Shown: positions 17,455 to 26,934, numbered from the stretch's first letter. The stretch: DNA of 64,000 bases from Pseudomonas sp. URMO17WK12:I2 (GCF_003253735.1 NZ_QKYW01000008.1:62001-126000); one strand, 5' to 3'. A program made the numbers and translations. The notes: generated by a model not told the origin, from the sequence alone.

Positions 17455-18093
17455 TCAGGCGTCCTTCTGCTTGGTGCCGAAGATCTTGTCACCGGCATCA
17501 CCGAGGCCCGGGATGATGTAGCCGTGTTCGTTGAGGCACTGGTCGATGGACGCGGTGTAGATCTGCACGTCAGGGTGTGCGTCGTTCACGGCCTTGATGC
17601 CTTCTGGGGCGGCGACCAGCACCATGGCGCGGATTTCCTTGCAGCCGGCTTTCTTGAGCAGGTCGATGGTGGCGACCATGGAGGCGCCGGTGGCCAGCAT
17701 CGGGTCGATGATCATCGCCAGGCGCTCGTTGATTTCCGGCACCAGTTTTTCCAGGTAGGTGTGCGCCTGCAGGGTTTCTTCATTGCGCGCCACGCCGACG
17801 GCGCTGACCTTGGCGCCCGGGATCAGGCTGAGCACGCCGTCGAGCATGCCGATGCCGGCACGCAGGATCGGCACTACGGTGATCTTCTTCCCGGAGATCT
17901 TCTCGACTTGTACCGGGCCGGCCCAACCTTCGATTTCGTAGCTTTCCAGGCGCAGATCCTTGGTCGCCTCATAGGTGAGCAGGGCGCCCACTTCCTGTGC
18001 CAGCTCGCGGAAATTCTTGGTGCTGATATCCGCGCGGCGCATAAGGCCGATCTTGTGGCGAATCAGCGGGTGGCGGATTTCGAGGACTGGCAT
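17455..18093 (-). CDS. upp: Uracil phosphoribosyltransferase
   Basis: Converts uracil and PRPP to UMP. The 212-residue protein begins MPVLEIRHPLIRHKIGLMR. The PRPP loop is 'DPMLATGASMVATIDLLK', and the C-terminal uracil-binding region 'YIIPGLGDAGDKIFGT' is complete. The start at 18093 is preceded by CGGAGA; the frame is open further back without family similarity. The downstream gene encodes the uracil permease, so uptake is coupled to trapping as UMP. Confidence 0.96.
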   Translation of the reverse strand: MPVLEIRHPLIRHKIGLMRRADISTKNFRELAQEVGALLTYEATKDLRLESYEIEGWAGPVQVEKISGKKITVVPILRAGIGMLDGVLSLIPGAKVSAVGVARNEETLQAHTYLEKLVPEINERLAMIIDPMLATGASMVATIDLLKKAGCKEIRAMVLVAAPEGIKAVNDAHPDVQIYTASIDQCLNEHGYIIPGLGDAGDKIFGTKQKDA

Positions 18094-18344
18094 TGCGGGG
18101 TCTCCGGCAAAAATGGGCAAAAAACACGCTAGATTAAAGCATTGCGTTGCAGAGCGGGCGCTGTAGAGGTGGAACTTTTTACGATTGGCGCGCAACGGCC
18201 ATGCCATTTGTCGAACATCCGCAGTGATGCTTGCACCGTGCAGGCCGGGTGCGTAACTTTGCCGCCTTTTTCTGACCCGGTGATCAGCGCCTGCGCCGGG
18301 GCCATCCATGCGGTGCCAGCTGCGCCCGCCTACGAGGACACGAT

Positions 18345-18902
18345 ATGTCTGCCGATCTCGCCCACATCCGCCAGGTAATGGCCGAAGCCGACTGCCTGTA
18401 CAGCGAAGCCGAAGTCGAGGCCGCCATCACCCGCGTCGCCACGGCCATCAACGCCGAGCTGGCCGAGCGCAACCCGGTGGTGTTCTGCGTGATGAATGGC
18501 GGGCTGATCTTCTCGGGCAAGCTGCTGACCCAGCTCGACTTCCCGCTGGAAGCGTCCTACCTGCACGCCAGCCGCTACCGCAACCAGACCAGCGGCGGCG
18601 AGTTGTTCTGGAAGGCCAAGCCGGAAGTGTCGTTCATCGACCGCGACGTGCTGATCATCGATGACATTCTCGACGAAGGTCACACCCTGGGCGCGATCAT
18701 CGATTTCTGTCACCACGCCGGTGCCGCCAACGTGCACACCGCGGTGCTGATCGACAAGGACCACGACCGCAAGGCCCGCCCGGACCTGAAAGCCGACTAC
18801 GTGGGCCTGCCCTGCATAGACCGCTACATCTTCGGTTATGGCATGGACTACAAGGGCTACTGGCGCAATGCGCCGGGCATCTACGCGGTCAAGGGGCTCT
18901 GA
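18345..18902 (+). CDS. hpt: Hypoxanthine-guanine phosphoribosyltransferase
   Basis: Salvages hypoxanthine or guanine to IMP or GMP. The 185-residue protein has the PRPP motif 'VLIIDDILDEGHTLGAII', and the hood region 'VFCVMNGGLIFSGKLL' lies near residues 45-60. GAGGACACGAT precedes the ATG. It is divergent from upp across a 251-base promoter region, so purine and pyrimidine salvage are neighbours. The stop TGA merges directly into composite element E2. Confidence 0.92.
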   Translation: MSADLAHIRQVMAEADCLYSEAEVEAAITRVATAINAELAERNPVVFCVMNGGLIFSGKLLTQLDFPLEASYLHASRYRNQTSGGELFWKAKPEVSFIDRDVLIIDDILDEGHTLGAIIDFCHHAGAANVHTAVLIDKDHDRKARPDLKADYVGLPCIDRYIFGYGMDYKGYWRNAPGIYAVKGL

Positions 18903-19412
18903 GAATCTGTTCACGATCTTTTAGGCGACATAAAAGAGACCGCTACAAGGCAGAAGCGGTCGTTGAGCAGAGCTTATTTTGTAGGAGGGGCTTTAGCCCC
19001 GAGCTCTTTACGTTCCATACGCGAGGCGTGAGTCTGTGGTTTGCCAGCTTTATCGCGTTGTGGATACGTTCGGTTCCGCTCTGTCGAGCGGGTTTCTTTT
19101 GGCATCGCCCCAAAAGAAACCAAAAGGTCTAGCCCCGACATCCGGCCCCAGCTTCGCTGGGATTCCCTCGCTCCATCATTGTTCCGAGGGCCCGCCGCGA
19201 AGGGCCGTCCCTAGCCCATCGCGGCTCTCGCGACATCCATGTCGCTCAACCCTCTCCACAACGATTCCGCTCGGCCTCCTGAAGGGGCGATTGATGTCGC
19301 CTGATAATTCTGTGGCATGAGGAGCACCAAGAAGGCAAAGCGGCCGACCGCTTTTGCCACTTTTTGCAGGCAAAAGCGCCTAAGTCGAGGCGAAAGATCG
19401 TAAACAGGTTCC
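18903..19412. repeat. Composite intergenic element E2 (A end left, B end right)
   Basis: Starts right after the hpt stop with GAATCTGTTCACGATCTTTT then AGGCGACATAAAAG (A end). It ends, on the other strand, AACCTGTTTACGATCTTTCG then CCTCGACTTAGGCG (B end). The interior contains a ~220-base segment (19072-19290) found inverted in E3. Short ORFs inside it have no family resemblance. It separates the convergent hpt and SulP genes. Confidence 0.8.
19072..19290. repeat. ~220-base repeat, copy 1 (inverted relative to 21745-21967)
   Basis: Begins GGTTCCGCTCTGTCGAGCGG, includes the palindrome GGTTTCTTTTGG...CCAAAAGAAACC, and ends near CTCCTGAAGGGGCGATTGA. By eye well over 90% of bases match the reverse complement of 21745-21967. 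Confidence 0.9.
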
Positions 19413-19439
19413 AAGCCCTTCGGCCGGCCGGCGCGCGGC

Positions 19440-21146
19440 TCAGGCGTCGCCTGGCCAGCCTTCACAGATCGCCCGTGCCTGGGCTAGATCACGGGCGTAG
19501 CTCAGGCGCCCGTGGGCCCGTTGCAGGCCGGCGCGGCGCAGCTTCAGGCGCAATGACGGCGAGGCGCCGCTGACGATCAGGGCAATGCCGTGCTTGCGGT
19601 ACTCCAGCACGATGCTGTGCAGCGCCGCGAGTGCCGTCATGTCGAGCATCGGTACGGCGCTGACGTCGAGAATCACCACCCGAGTATGCGGATCGAGGCG
19701 GCGCAGGGCGCCAAGCGTGCGCTCGGCTGCGCCAAAGAACAGCGGGCCGCGAATGGCGAAGGCCAGCGTGTGTTCCGGCAGATCACTCAGGGCCTGATGG
19801 CTGTGCCGCGGCAGACTGCGGGCATCGGTCAGTTCACTCATGCGCTTGATGAACAGCCCGGCAGCCAGCAGCAGGCCGACGCCCACCGCCAGCACCATGT
19901 CGAACAACACCGTGAGCAGCAGGCAGGTCAGTAGCACCAGTACGTCGCTGCGCGGCGCGATGCGCAGGGTATGGGCCACATGGTGAGCTTCGCTCATGTT
20001 CCACGCCACCATCAGCAACAGGGCGGCCAGCGCGGCCATCGGCAGGTAGCTGAACAGCGGCGCAAGGAACAGGATGGCCGCCAATACCACGCCGGCATGG
20101 ATGATCGCCGCCAACGGCGAGCGCGCACCGGCTCTGACGTTGGCGGCACTGCGGGCGATGGCGGCAGTCGCGGTGATGCCGCCAAACAGCGGCGCGACCA
20201 GGTTGCCGATGCCCTGACCGAGCAACTCGGCGTTGGGGTCGTGCTTGCTGCCGGTCATGCCATCGGCCACCACCGCGCAGAGCAGCGACTCGATGGCGCC
20301 AAGCATGGCGATGGCAAAGGCGGGAGCCAGCAACTGGCGGATCAGTTCGAACGTCAGCACCAGCGGCTGGCCATCGGCGCCCGGCAATTGCCAGGGCCAG
20401 GCGAAGGTCGGCAGGAAAGGTGGAATGCCTGGGTAGCTGACGCCGCCGACGCTGTAACTGAAACGCTCACCGAGTGTCGCCACCGACAGGCCGCCATGCT
20501 CCAGTAGCAGGCCGAGTACCGCGCCGACCGTGAGTGCTACCAGGTGACCAGGAACCCGTGGCACCAGCCGCGGCCATACCAGCAATACGCCAAGGCACGC
20601 CAGCGCCACCAGGCTGTCACCGATCTGGATGCCGGGTAACGCCTGCCAGAGCATCTGTATCTGCTGCACGTAGTGGCTCGGCTGCCCGGCCAGTTGCAGG
20701 CCGAGCAGATCCTTGAGCTGCAGGGTGGCGATGACGATGCCGATGCCGGCGGTGAAGCCAAGGGTGACCGGGTAGGGCACGAACTCGATCAGCCGCCCGG
20801 CCTTGAGCAGGCCAAGGGCGATCAGGATCAGCCCGGCCATCACCGTGCACAACAGCAGGCCGCCAATGCCGAACTGCTGGGTGATCGGCAGCAGGATCAC
20901 CACGAAGGCCGCGGTGGGGCCGGAGATGTTGAAGCGCGAACCGCCACACAGGGCGATCAGCGGGGCGGCGACCAGCACCGTGTAGAGGCCGTGTTGCGGC
21001 GCCACGCCGACGGCGATCGCCAAAGCCATGGCCAGGGGAATGGCGATGATGCCCACCGTGAGGCCAGCGGCCAGGTCGCCGCGCAGGCTGGCCCAGGAGT
21101 AGCCACTACGCAGGCTCTGGCGGCACGCGGCGAACAGGGTGGGCAT
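19440..21146 (-). CDS. SulP family anion transporter with STAS domain
   Basis: 568 residues. The N-terminal SulP domain has about 12 membrane segments ('GLTVGIIAIPLAMALAIAVG', 'GGSRFNISGPTAAFVVIL'). The C-terminal STAS domain of about 110 residues contains 'VVILDVSAVPMLDMTALAAL'. SulP proteins carry sulfate, bicarbonate, or C4-dicarboxylates (DauA); the sequence alone does not decide. It is a single gene flanked on both sides by composite repeat elements that share inverted copies of a long segment. Confidence 0.88.
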   Translation of the reverse strand: MPTLFAACRQSLRSGYSWASLRGDLAAGLTVGIIAIPLAMALAIAVGVAPQHGLYTVLVAAPLIALCGGSRFNISGPTAAFVVILLPITQQFGIGGLLLCTVMAGLILIALGLLKAGRLIEFVPYPVTLGFTAGIGIVIATLQLKDLLGLQLAGQPSHYVQQIQMLWQALPGIQIGDSLVALACLGVLLVWPRLVPRVPGHLVALTVGAVLGLLLEHGGLSVATLGERFSYSVGGVSYPGIPPFLPTFAWPWQLPGADGQPLVLTFELIRQLLAPAFAIAMLGAIESLLCAVVADGMTGSKHDPNAELLGQGIGNLVAPLFGGITATAAIARSAANVRAGARSPLAAIIHAGVVLAAILFLAPLFSYLPMAALAALLLMVAWNMSEAHHVAHTLRIAPRSDVLVLLTCLLLTVLFDMVLAVGVGLLLAAGLFIKRMSELTDARSLPRHSHQALSDLPEHTLAFAIRGPLFFGAAERTLGALRRLDPHTRVVILDVSAVPMLDMTALAALHSIVLEYRKHGIALIVSGASPSLRLKLRRAGLQRAHGRLSYARDLAQARAICEGWPGDA

Positions 21147-21342
21147 GGTGGCGCTTCCTGAAGGAGTGCCGCCAGTATAGAGCGGCGCCAGACGGCCGGG
21201 TGTTGACTTATGTCGCCTGGTGACGGGGGCGCGGCGGTGTTACAAAGACCGGCTGCAGTCGCTAATCGCGTCGTGCGTTGAGCCACCGCAGCGCCGGCGT
21301 TACACTGCCGGCCCCGTGTATTCTGGTTGGCTGGAGTGAGCG

Positions 21343-21630
21343 ATGCGTAAAGACAAGAAGCAGGTGATTGGCGACGACATCGGTGATGAGCAGATCAAGC
21401 TGTTTCTCGCCGTGGAACCGGCCGATGCCACTCCGCCGTCGCTGCACAAACTGGTGAAAGCCTACCGCGGCCTGCGCGACCACGACTTCGCGCGTTTCCT
21501 GGGGTTCTTCGTCGAGGCCGGTTACGACCTGAATGCCAAGGACGCCGACGGCAATGACTTCATCGCCCTGATCCAGGATCAGCGTAATGCTGAACCCTAC
21601 ATCCAGGCGGTCAAAGCCGCTCGCGGTTAA
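21343..21630 (+). CDS. PA4642-family small protein
   Basis: A 95-residue acidic soluble protein ('LHKLVKAYRGLRDHDFARFL', 'GYDLNAKDADGNDFIAL'). The C-terminal half resembles an ankyrin-like or capping helical unit. It matches the conserved Pseudomonas family annotated only as PA4642-like. Function is unknown. The start ATG follows TGGAGTGAGCG. The stop codon TAA directly abuts composite element E3. Confidence 0.75.
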   Translation: MRKDKKQVIGDDIGDEQIKLFLAVEPADATPPSLHKLVKAYRGLRDHDFARFLGFFVEAGYDLNAKDADGNDFIALIQDQRNAEPYIQAVKAARG

Positions 21631-22168
21631 GAGCCTGTCCACGAGCTTTTAGGCGACGTGAACGGGGCTACTACAAGGCAGAAGCGGACATCCAGCGCTT
21701 TGGCTTTTTTATGTTTCTCTCGTGCAAAAGTAACTGACGAGGCCAATCGCCCTTTCAGGAGGCCGAGTGGAATCGTTGTGGAGAGGGTTGAGCGACATGG
21801 ATGTCGCGAGAGCCGCGATGGGCCAAGGATGGCCCTTCGCGGCGGGCCCTCGGAACAATGATGAAGCGAGGGAACCCCGGCGAAGCCGGGGCCGGATGTC
21901 GGGGCTAGACCTTTTGGTTTCTTTTGGGGCGATGCCAAAAGAAACCCGCTCGTCAGAGCGGAACCGAGCACATAAACAACTCGGTAATGCTGGCGGACTC
22001 GTGTCGGTACGGGCGGGGACGCCCAGTCCATGCCCGTGATTTTTCGCGGGCATGGCCCGCTCCCACAAATAATCACCAGTCCACCCGACGGGAGCGACCG
22101 GCTGCTTGCGCCACTTAGCTGCCATAGGCGGCGAACCTGGGCTTGAAGACTTTGAGTCGGTTCCAAGA
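21631..22168. repeat. Composite intergenic element E3 (A end left, divergent B end right)
   Basis: Begins immediately after a stop codon with GAGCCTGTCCACGAGCTTTT then AGGCGACGTG (A end). It contains the inverted ~220-base repeat (21745-21967) and a degenerate REP palindrome (about 22010-22067). It ends with a more diverged B end (other strand: GGAACCGACTCAAAGTCTTC). After the REP it shares TAATCACCAG..CACCC with E1. No gene is credible inside. Confidence 0.75.
21745..21967. repeat. ~220-base repeat, copy 2
   Basis: The reverse complement of 19072-19290 with scattered substitutions. It contains AGAGGGTTGAGCGACATGG and the palindromic CTTTTGGTTTC...GATGCCAAAAG. Confidence 0.9.
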
Positions 22169-22218
22169 GCTATGCGGCGGCGACAGCCTGTCGTCGCCTA
22201 TCTGATCAGGACAGCAAG

Positions 22219-22527
22219 CTAGTCGCCGCGCTTGCTGTCGATCCGCTCCAGGCGATTGCCCACGAAGCGCAGGAAGTAGTTCATGCCGTTGCGCGGGCCG
22301 TAATTCCATTCTTCGATCTGCACTTCATGGGTGAAGCCGTAGCGGTCGGTCTGCTCCTTGTAACCGACGAACGCGCGGTTGTTCGGCTCGCCGCATTTGG
22401 CCTGTACTTCGGCCGTGGTGTCGCCGGTGCTGGCGATTGCCCGGTCGCAACGCCAGGTCGCGGCATCGACGGTGCCAGCCAGCAGCATGAGCAGGGCGCA
22501 GGGAATCAGTGTCTTGATCATGGTCAT
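22219..22527 (-). CDS. DUF2845 domain protein, secreted
   Basis: A 102-residue protein with a signal peptide ('CALLMLLAGTVDA') followed by DUF2845 features: 'WRCDRAIASTGDTTAEVQAK' with the paired Cys in 'KCGEP', then 'VQIEEWNYGP' and 'RLERIDSKRGD'. Probably periplasmic. Function is unknown. It overlaps the upstream paralog by ATGA, so the pair is co-translated. Confidence 0.85.
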   Translation of the reverse strand: MTMIKTLIPCALLMLLAGTVDAATWRCDRAIASTGDTTAEVQAKCGEPNNRAFVGYKEQTDRYGFTHEVQIEEWNYGPRNGMNYFLRFVGNRLERIDSKRGD

Positions 22528-22820
22528 TGCGGGCGTTTGCGCTCGATGCGCGTCAGCCGATTGCCCTCGAAGGTCAGGATGGTGAACATGCCGTTATTGG
22601 GCTCGTAGGCCCATTCCTCGATGTTCGTTTCACGTCGGTTGTAGGGGCCGACGGTGTAGCCGACCGGATCGCGGAAAGCCGGTTCGCCGCACTTCTGCAT
22701 CACCTCGAAGGTGCGATCGCCCAGGTTCACCAGCTTGCTGCCGCAGCGCAGCGTATCAGCGTGGCTCAGCAGCGGGCTGGCGCATAGCATCAGCAGCAGA
22801 CTCAGTCGTTTCATGTGCAT
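22524..22820 (-). CDS. DUF2845 domain protein, second paralog
   Basis: 98 residues, signal peptide 'LSLLLMLCASPLLSHA', then 'LRCGSKLVNLGDRTFEVMQK', 'KCGEPAF', 'NIEEWAYEPN' and 'RLTRIERKRPQ'. This is the same layout as the next gene, so a tandem duplication. Start at 22820 overlaps the DUF748 stop as TGATG; a second ATG two codons later (22814) is an alternative. The open frame continues upstream into the DUF748 gene but is not coding there. Confidence 0.82.
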   Translation of the reverse strand: MHMKRLSLLLMLCASPLLSHADTLRCGSKLVNLGDRTFEVMQKCGEPAFRDPVGYTVGPYNRRETNIEEWAYEPNNGMFTILTFEGNRLTRIERKRPQ

Positions 22821-25759
22821 CACTCGCTGCCCAGATGAAGGGGGGTGGCCACGCGGCCATCGGCTTCGGCCTGGCCCAGGTTGACGTCGAGCAGGTAGAT
22901 GCGCTCGTCGGTCAGTTTGCCACTGTCCACCAGATAAGCCTTGATCGCGGCAGCACGTTCCTGCGCCAGTTGGCGCTGCAGGCCGCGGCTGTCGCTCCAC
23001 GATGCCAGCACCGCCGCATGCAATTTCGCGGTGCGTTCTTCATCACTCAGTTTGGCCCATTCGGACGGCGGCTGCTGCTTCAGGCGGGCTCGGTAGATGC
23101 CTTCGAGCAGCGGTGCCTTTTCGTCCTCGGGTACTGCCAGCTCTTCGGCACTGGCCGGCACCTGGTCACCACGGCGCTGCATGATGCGGTACAGGTAATC
23201 CTGATACTCGCGCGCCAGGCGCCGCTCGGCGAGCAGTGGGCCGTCGCTGCTCTGGGCGCTCGAGCCTTCGATTTCCAGGCGCAGGGCCGGGCGTTCCTGC
23301 AGGGCACTGGCCAGGGTGTCGAGGGCTTTACGGGCCTGGTCGTCCAGCTCGGCGCTGCCAGGCGCGAATACGATCGTGCTCAGGTCCATGTTGCTGCCGC
23401 CACTGACCAGGCCGCCAATGAACTTGAACGGCGCCTGGGCCGTGCGCAGCACCAGGTTTCGCAGGGTCTGCCAGACGATAGGCATGACGCTGAATTGCGG
23501 GTCATTGAGGTCGCCCTGCAGGGGCAGCTCCAGGGAAATACGCCCCTGGGTGTCCTTGAGCAGGGCAACCGCCAGGCGGATCGGCAGGTCGACGGCATCC
23601 GGGCTGTCGACCTTCTCGCCAAGCTGCAGTTGCTCGACCAGCACCTTGTTCTCGGCGTTGAGCTTGCCGTTGTTGATGCGATAGTGCAGATCCAGGTTCA
23701 GACGACCCTTGCGGATGCGGTAACCGGCGAATTTGCCGGAGTAGGGCGTCAGGGTGGTCAGTTCGACCTGCTTGAACTGGGTGGCGATATCCAGGCTCTG
23801 CATCGGATCGAACGGCGTCAGGCTGCCCTTGATGGTGACCGGCGCGTAGCGGTCGACCTTGCCGCTGATATCCACTGGTGCAGGCTTGCTACTGCTGCTG
23901 TCCAGGGTGCCGATGCGGCCATTGAGCTGCTGCACGGCGGTGGCGAAGTTGGGCCGCAGGCTGAAGTCGGCGAAGTTGGCCGAACCCTCCTTGAGGCTGA
24001 CCTCGCCGATGCGGATCGCCAGCGCTTTGTCCGCAGACGCCGCGGCCGAGGACTTCGCCTGCGAGGCATTGCCAGCCGGTTGCTTGACGATCAGCTCGTT
24101 GACGTTGGTGGTCAGGTCTTCGTTGATCACGAAGCGCGCGTAGGGCTGTTGCAGATCGACCCGTTCGATATCCAGGCGCTCGCCATGACGGTAATCGATG
24201 CCGCCCAGGTCCAGCTGCTTCCAGCGCAGCAGGTCGCGGTCCTTGATGGTGTCGAGGGTATGCAACTGGGTCACCTGAGCCTTGCCCTGCACGCGCAGCG
24301 CCAGTGGTTCGGTGCCGCTGAGGGCGACGTCGAGATCGCTGCTCAGCAGGCCGCTGCGCAGCTCCAGGTGCACGAAGGGGCTGATGTACGCCTGTGCCAC
24401 GCGCATGTCGAGGTTGCGGGTGGCGACTTTCAGGCTGGCGGTGGTTGGGCTCAGCTGTACCTGGCCTTGTGCCTCGAGCTTGCCCTGCTTGCCGACACCG
24501 GTATCGAGCTTCAGGGTGAAGGGCGAGGTGCCCAGGCTGTCGAAGTTCTGCATGTCGAGGTTGAGCGGACCGAGTTCGACGGCGACTTCCTCGCCCGGCA
24601 CGCGATCCACCAGGTGGGCGTGGTAATCGCGCAGTTGTGCGTCCTTGACCTGCACCTGCCAGGGCTTGGCCGGCTGTTTCGCCGGCGCATCATTCGCTGC
24701 TTTGCCGGGCGTTGCTTGATCGGTATCGGCTGCCGGGGCCTGTTTGGCACCTTGGTCGGGTTTGCCGGCAAACAGCTTCTGCCAATCCAGCTCGCCATCT
24801 TTTTCGCGCGTTGCCCAGGCTTCGAGCTTCTGCCCGCGCACCTTGCCGATCACCACCTGTTGCTTGGCCAGGTCCAGCGAGGTTTCGCTGACTTCCAGGG
24901 ATTGCAGCTTGACCAGCGGCTTGCCGTCCGGGGTTTTCATGGCGAACGGTGCGGCCTTGATGCGCGTGTTGCTGAGGGTCAACTCGGTGCCCTTGTGCAG
25001 GTCCAGGCGGTAGTCGGTGGCGAGATTCACGACGCCCTGTTCGAGCACCAGTGGCAAGGCGTCGCGCACGTAGGGCCAGAACGCCTGCATGGGCTCGTCG
25101 GTGATCTTCAGGGTGCCGCTGGAACTGAACGGGCTGAGGCTCAGCTCGCCGCGCCAGTCGATACGCCCGCCCGCCGGGCCGGTAGCCACCAGGGTCATGT
25201 CGGCGTTGTCGTCGGGCAGGGTGCTGAGGTTGCGCAGTTCGAGGTTCAGGTCGTCGTAGTGGATGTCGATCGGCTCCTGCGGGCGCAGGTCCTGAAAACG
25301 CAGGTTGCCGCCCGCGAGTTCGATACGCTCGATGCGCAGGGGGAACGGCTCGCTGGGCTCGTCGGGCTTGGGCTCGCTGGGCGGCAGCTTGAACAGTTGC
25401 GCCAGGTTCAGGCTGCCGTCCTTGGCGAAGCGCACCTCGGTGTGCGGCTTGACCAGGGTCACGTCCGCGAGGTGCAGGGCGCCGCTCCACAGGCTGTCCA
25501 GCTCCAGGTCGACCGCCAGGTGCTCGAAGGCCACTTGCTCCTTGCCGGGCTCGCCCAGATGCAGGCCCCACAATTTCAGTTCCAGCGTGAAGGGGTTGAG
25601 CTGCAGACGATCCAGCCGCGCGGGCTGAGTGGCGTAGTGTTCCAGCTGCTGATTGGCGATACGCAGGGCAACGCCCGGCAGGATCAGGAAGCCGATCAGG
25701 CTGTACAGGCCCAGGGCAATCAACAGGGCAGTGGCGGCGCGGCGCAATCCTTTGGGCAT
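22820..25759 (-). CDS. DUF748 protein (AsmA-like envelope protein)
   Basis: 979 residues. One N-terminal transmembrane helix ('ALLIALGLYSLIGFLILPG') anchors a very long repetitive beta-rich domain of the AsmA/DUF748 type (e.g. 'RIERIELAGGNLRFQDLRP'). The C-terminus has an OmpA-like segment ('IVFAPGSAELDDQARKALDT'). Proteins of this fold are now thought to bridge inner and outer membranes for lipid transport; applying that here is inference. It is translationally coupled to the DUF2845 pair, which may assist it. Confidence 0.85.
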   Translation of the reverse strand: MPKGLRRAATALLIALGLYSLIGFLILPGVALRIANQQLEHYATQPARLDRLQLNPFTLELKLWGLHLGEPGKEQVAFEHLAVDLELDSLWSGALHLADVTLVKPHTEVRFAKDGSLNLAQLFKLPPSEPKPDEPSEPFPLRIERIELAGGNLRFQDLRPQEPIDIHYDDLNLELRNLSTLPDDNADMTLVATGPAGGRIDWRGELSLSPFSSSGTLKITDEPMQAFWPYVRDALPLVLEQGVVNLATDYRLDLHKGTELTLSNTRIKAAPFAMKTPDGKPLVKLQSLEVSETSLDLAKQQVVIGKVRGQKLEAWATREKDGELDWQKLFAGKPDQGAKQAPAADTDQATPGKAANDAPAKQPAKPWQVQVKDAQLRDYHAHLVDRVPGEEVAVELGPLNLDMQNFDSLGTSPFTLKLDTGVGKQGKLEAQGQVQLSPTTASLKVATRNLDMRVAQAYISPFVHLELRSGLLSSDLDVALSGTEPLALRVQGKAQVTQLHTLDTIKDRDLLRWKQLDLGGIDYRHGERLDIERVDLQQPYARFVINEDLTTNVNELIVKQPAGNASQAKSSAAASADKALAIRIGEVSLKEGSANFADFSLRPNFATAVQQLNGRIGTLDSSSSKPAPVDISGKVDRYAPVTIKGSLTPFDPMQSLDIATQFKQVELTTLTPYSGKFAGYRIRKGRLNLDLHYRINNGKLNAENKVLVEQLQLGEKVDSPDAVDLPIRLAVALLKDTQGRISLELPLQGDLNDPQFSVMPIVWQTLRNLVLRTAQAPFKFIGGLVSGGSNMDLSTIVFAPGSAELDDQARKALDTLASALQERPALRLEIEGSSAQSSDGPLLAERRLAREYQDYLYRIMQRRGDQVPASAEELAVPEDEKAPLLEGIYRARLKQQPPSEWAKLSDEERTAKLHAAVLASWSDSRGLQRQLAQERAAAIKAYLVDSGKLTDERIYLLDVNLGQAEADGRVATPLHLGSE

Positions 25760-25836
25760 GGTTTCGCTTCATCTTCCTGGCGGGAGTGCCTTGGATTATG
25801 GCATGGGGCCTAGGTTCCGCGGGAAGGGTGAGCCCG

Positions 25837-26853
25837 TCAGAAATGCAGGACGAGGGTCTTCAGCGGCGGGTTGCCATCGGTCGAGGGGAAGTCCGCGGCC
25901 GGCGGCAATTGCTCGTGCTCGCGCACCGGGCGGCCCAGTTTGCTGGCGCAGCGCAGCACCTGTTCGCGCCATTGGTCCATGGGCACTTTCGCCAGGTTGT
26001 TGCAGCACACCAGGGTGCCGTCCTCGGCGGTGGCGAGAATCGCCGGCTTGAGCAGGCTCTGGTAGTCGCGCAGCAGGTCGACGGTGCCAAAGGCGCTCTT
26101 GGCCCAGGCCGGCGGGTCGAGAAACACCAGGTCGAACTGGCGTTGTTCCAGGCGCGGGTAGCTCGGCAGCTTCTGCCCGCGGCGCGCGGCGATGGGCAGC
26201 CCGGCCCACTGGCGGATCGCTGGAAAGTAATCGGATTGCACGAACTGCATGGCTGGCAGGCCCGGGTTGAGCGCGCCATTCTCGCGGCCGACCGCCAGGT
26301 TGCCCTCGGCAAAATCGAGGTTCACCACTTCGCTGGCACCGCCAGCGGCGGCATTCAGGCCTACGCCGCAGGTGTAGGCGAACAGGTTGAGTACGCGCTT
26401 GCCGGGGCTATGGCGCTGCACCCAGCCGCGGGCGTTGCGCAGGTCGAGAAACAGCAACGGGTCCTGACCGGCGTGGCGCCCGCGCACGCGGTAGTTCAGG
26501 CCCCATTCCCGGCCGACCATATCGACCAATGCGCTGTCATCGGCAACGTAGACCGGGTCGCTACGGTCGATACGTGAATTACCTTTGGAGCGGTCGTTGT
26601 AGACCAGCAGCGTGGGTAGCCCAAGGGTTTCGTCGACGAGCGCGTGAAGGTTCCGCAACTCGTCACGGTTCAGCGTCTGGTGAAAACTCTGCACCATCAG
26701 CTGCGCGCCGTAACGGTCGAGGGTCAGGCCACCGGCGCCCTCCTGGCTGCCATGGAACAGGCGATAGCAATCGGTGCCCTGGGCGTGCAGTTCGCGGAGC
26801 AGGTTTTCGCGGGCAGCGAGGGCGGCGCGCAGCGCCTGGTCAAGAGAGGGCAC
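25837..26853 (-). CDS. Class I SAM-dependent RNA methyltransferase (RlmI-like)
   Basis: 338 residues: an N-terminal RNA-binding/EEHEE part ('GSQEGAGGLTLDRYGAQLMV') and a SAM domain ('VLNLFAYTCGVGLNAAAGGA', 'LDFAEGN'). The motif IV 'VFLDPPAWAKS' is typical of cytosine-C5 rRNA methyltransferases of the RlmI/RlmO group. No PUA domain precedes it, so it is shorter than RlmI. The exact target base is not deducible. It is a single gene between two unrelated leftward genes. Confidence 0.82.
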   Translation of the reverse strand: MPSLDQALRAALAARENLLRELHAQGTDCYRLFHGSQEGAGGLTLDRYGAQLMVQSFHQTLNRDELRNLHALVDETLGLPTLLVYNDRSKGNSRIDRSDPVYVADDSALVDMVGREWGLNYRVRGRHAGQDPLLFLDLRNARGWVQRHSPGKRVLNLFAYTCGVGLNAAAGGASEVVNLDFAEGNLAVGRENGALNPGLPAMQFVQSDYFPAIRQWAGLPIAARRGQKLPSYPRLEQRQFDLVFLDPPAWAKSAFGTVDLLRDYQSLLKPAILATAEDGTLVCCNNLAKVPMDQWREQVLRCASKLGRPVREHEQLPPAADFPSTDGNPPLKTLVLHF

Positions 26854-26934
26854 GCGCGGCGTCTCGGAAAAGGGAAGGGCGGCAGTTTAACAAAAAGCGC
26901 CGGCTGCCGGCTCCTGGGCGATACGCGCGCCCGG

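Noticed and set aside
21627..22166. 179-codon minus-strand frame, and other short frames in 19036-19465 and 21658-22125
   Set aside because: All lie wholly inside repeat elements E2/E3. The same frames recur in both copies because the repeat is shared, not because a protein is conserved; no ribosome-binding site or domain is seen.
22835..25813. Open frame of 992 codons on the + strand
   Set aside because: Antisense to the DUF748 gene, which has a signal anchor, recognisable domain and coupled neighbours. The + product has no domain.
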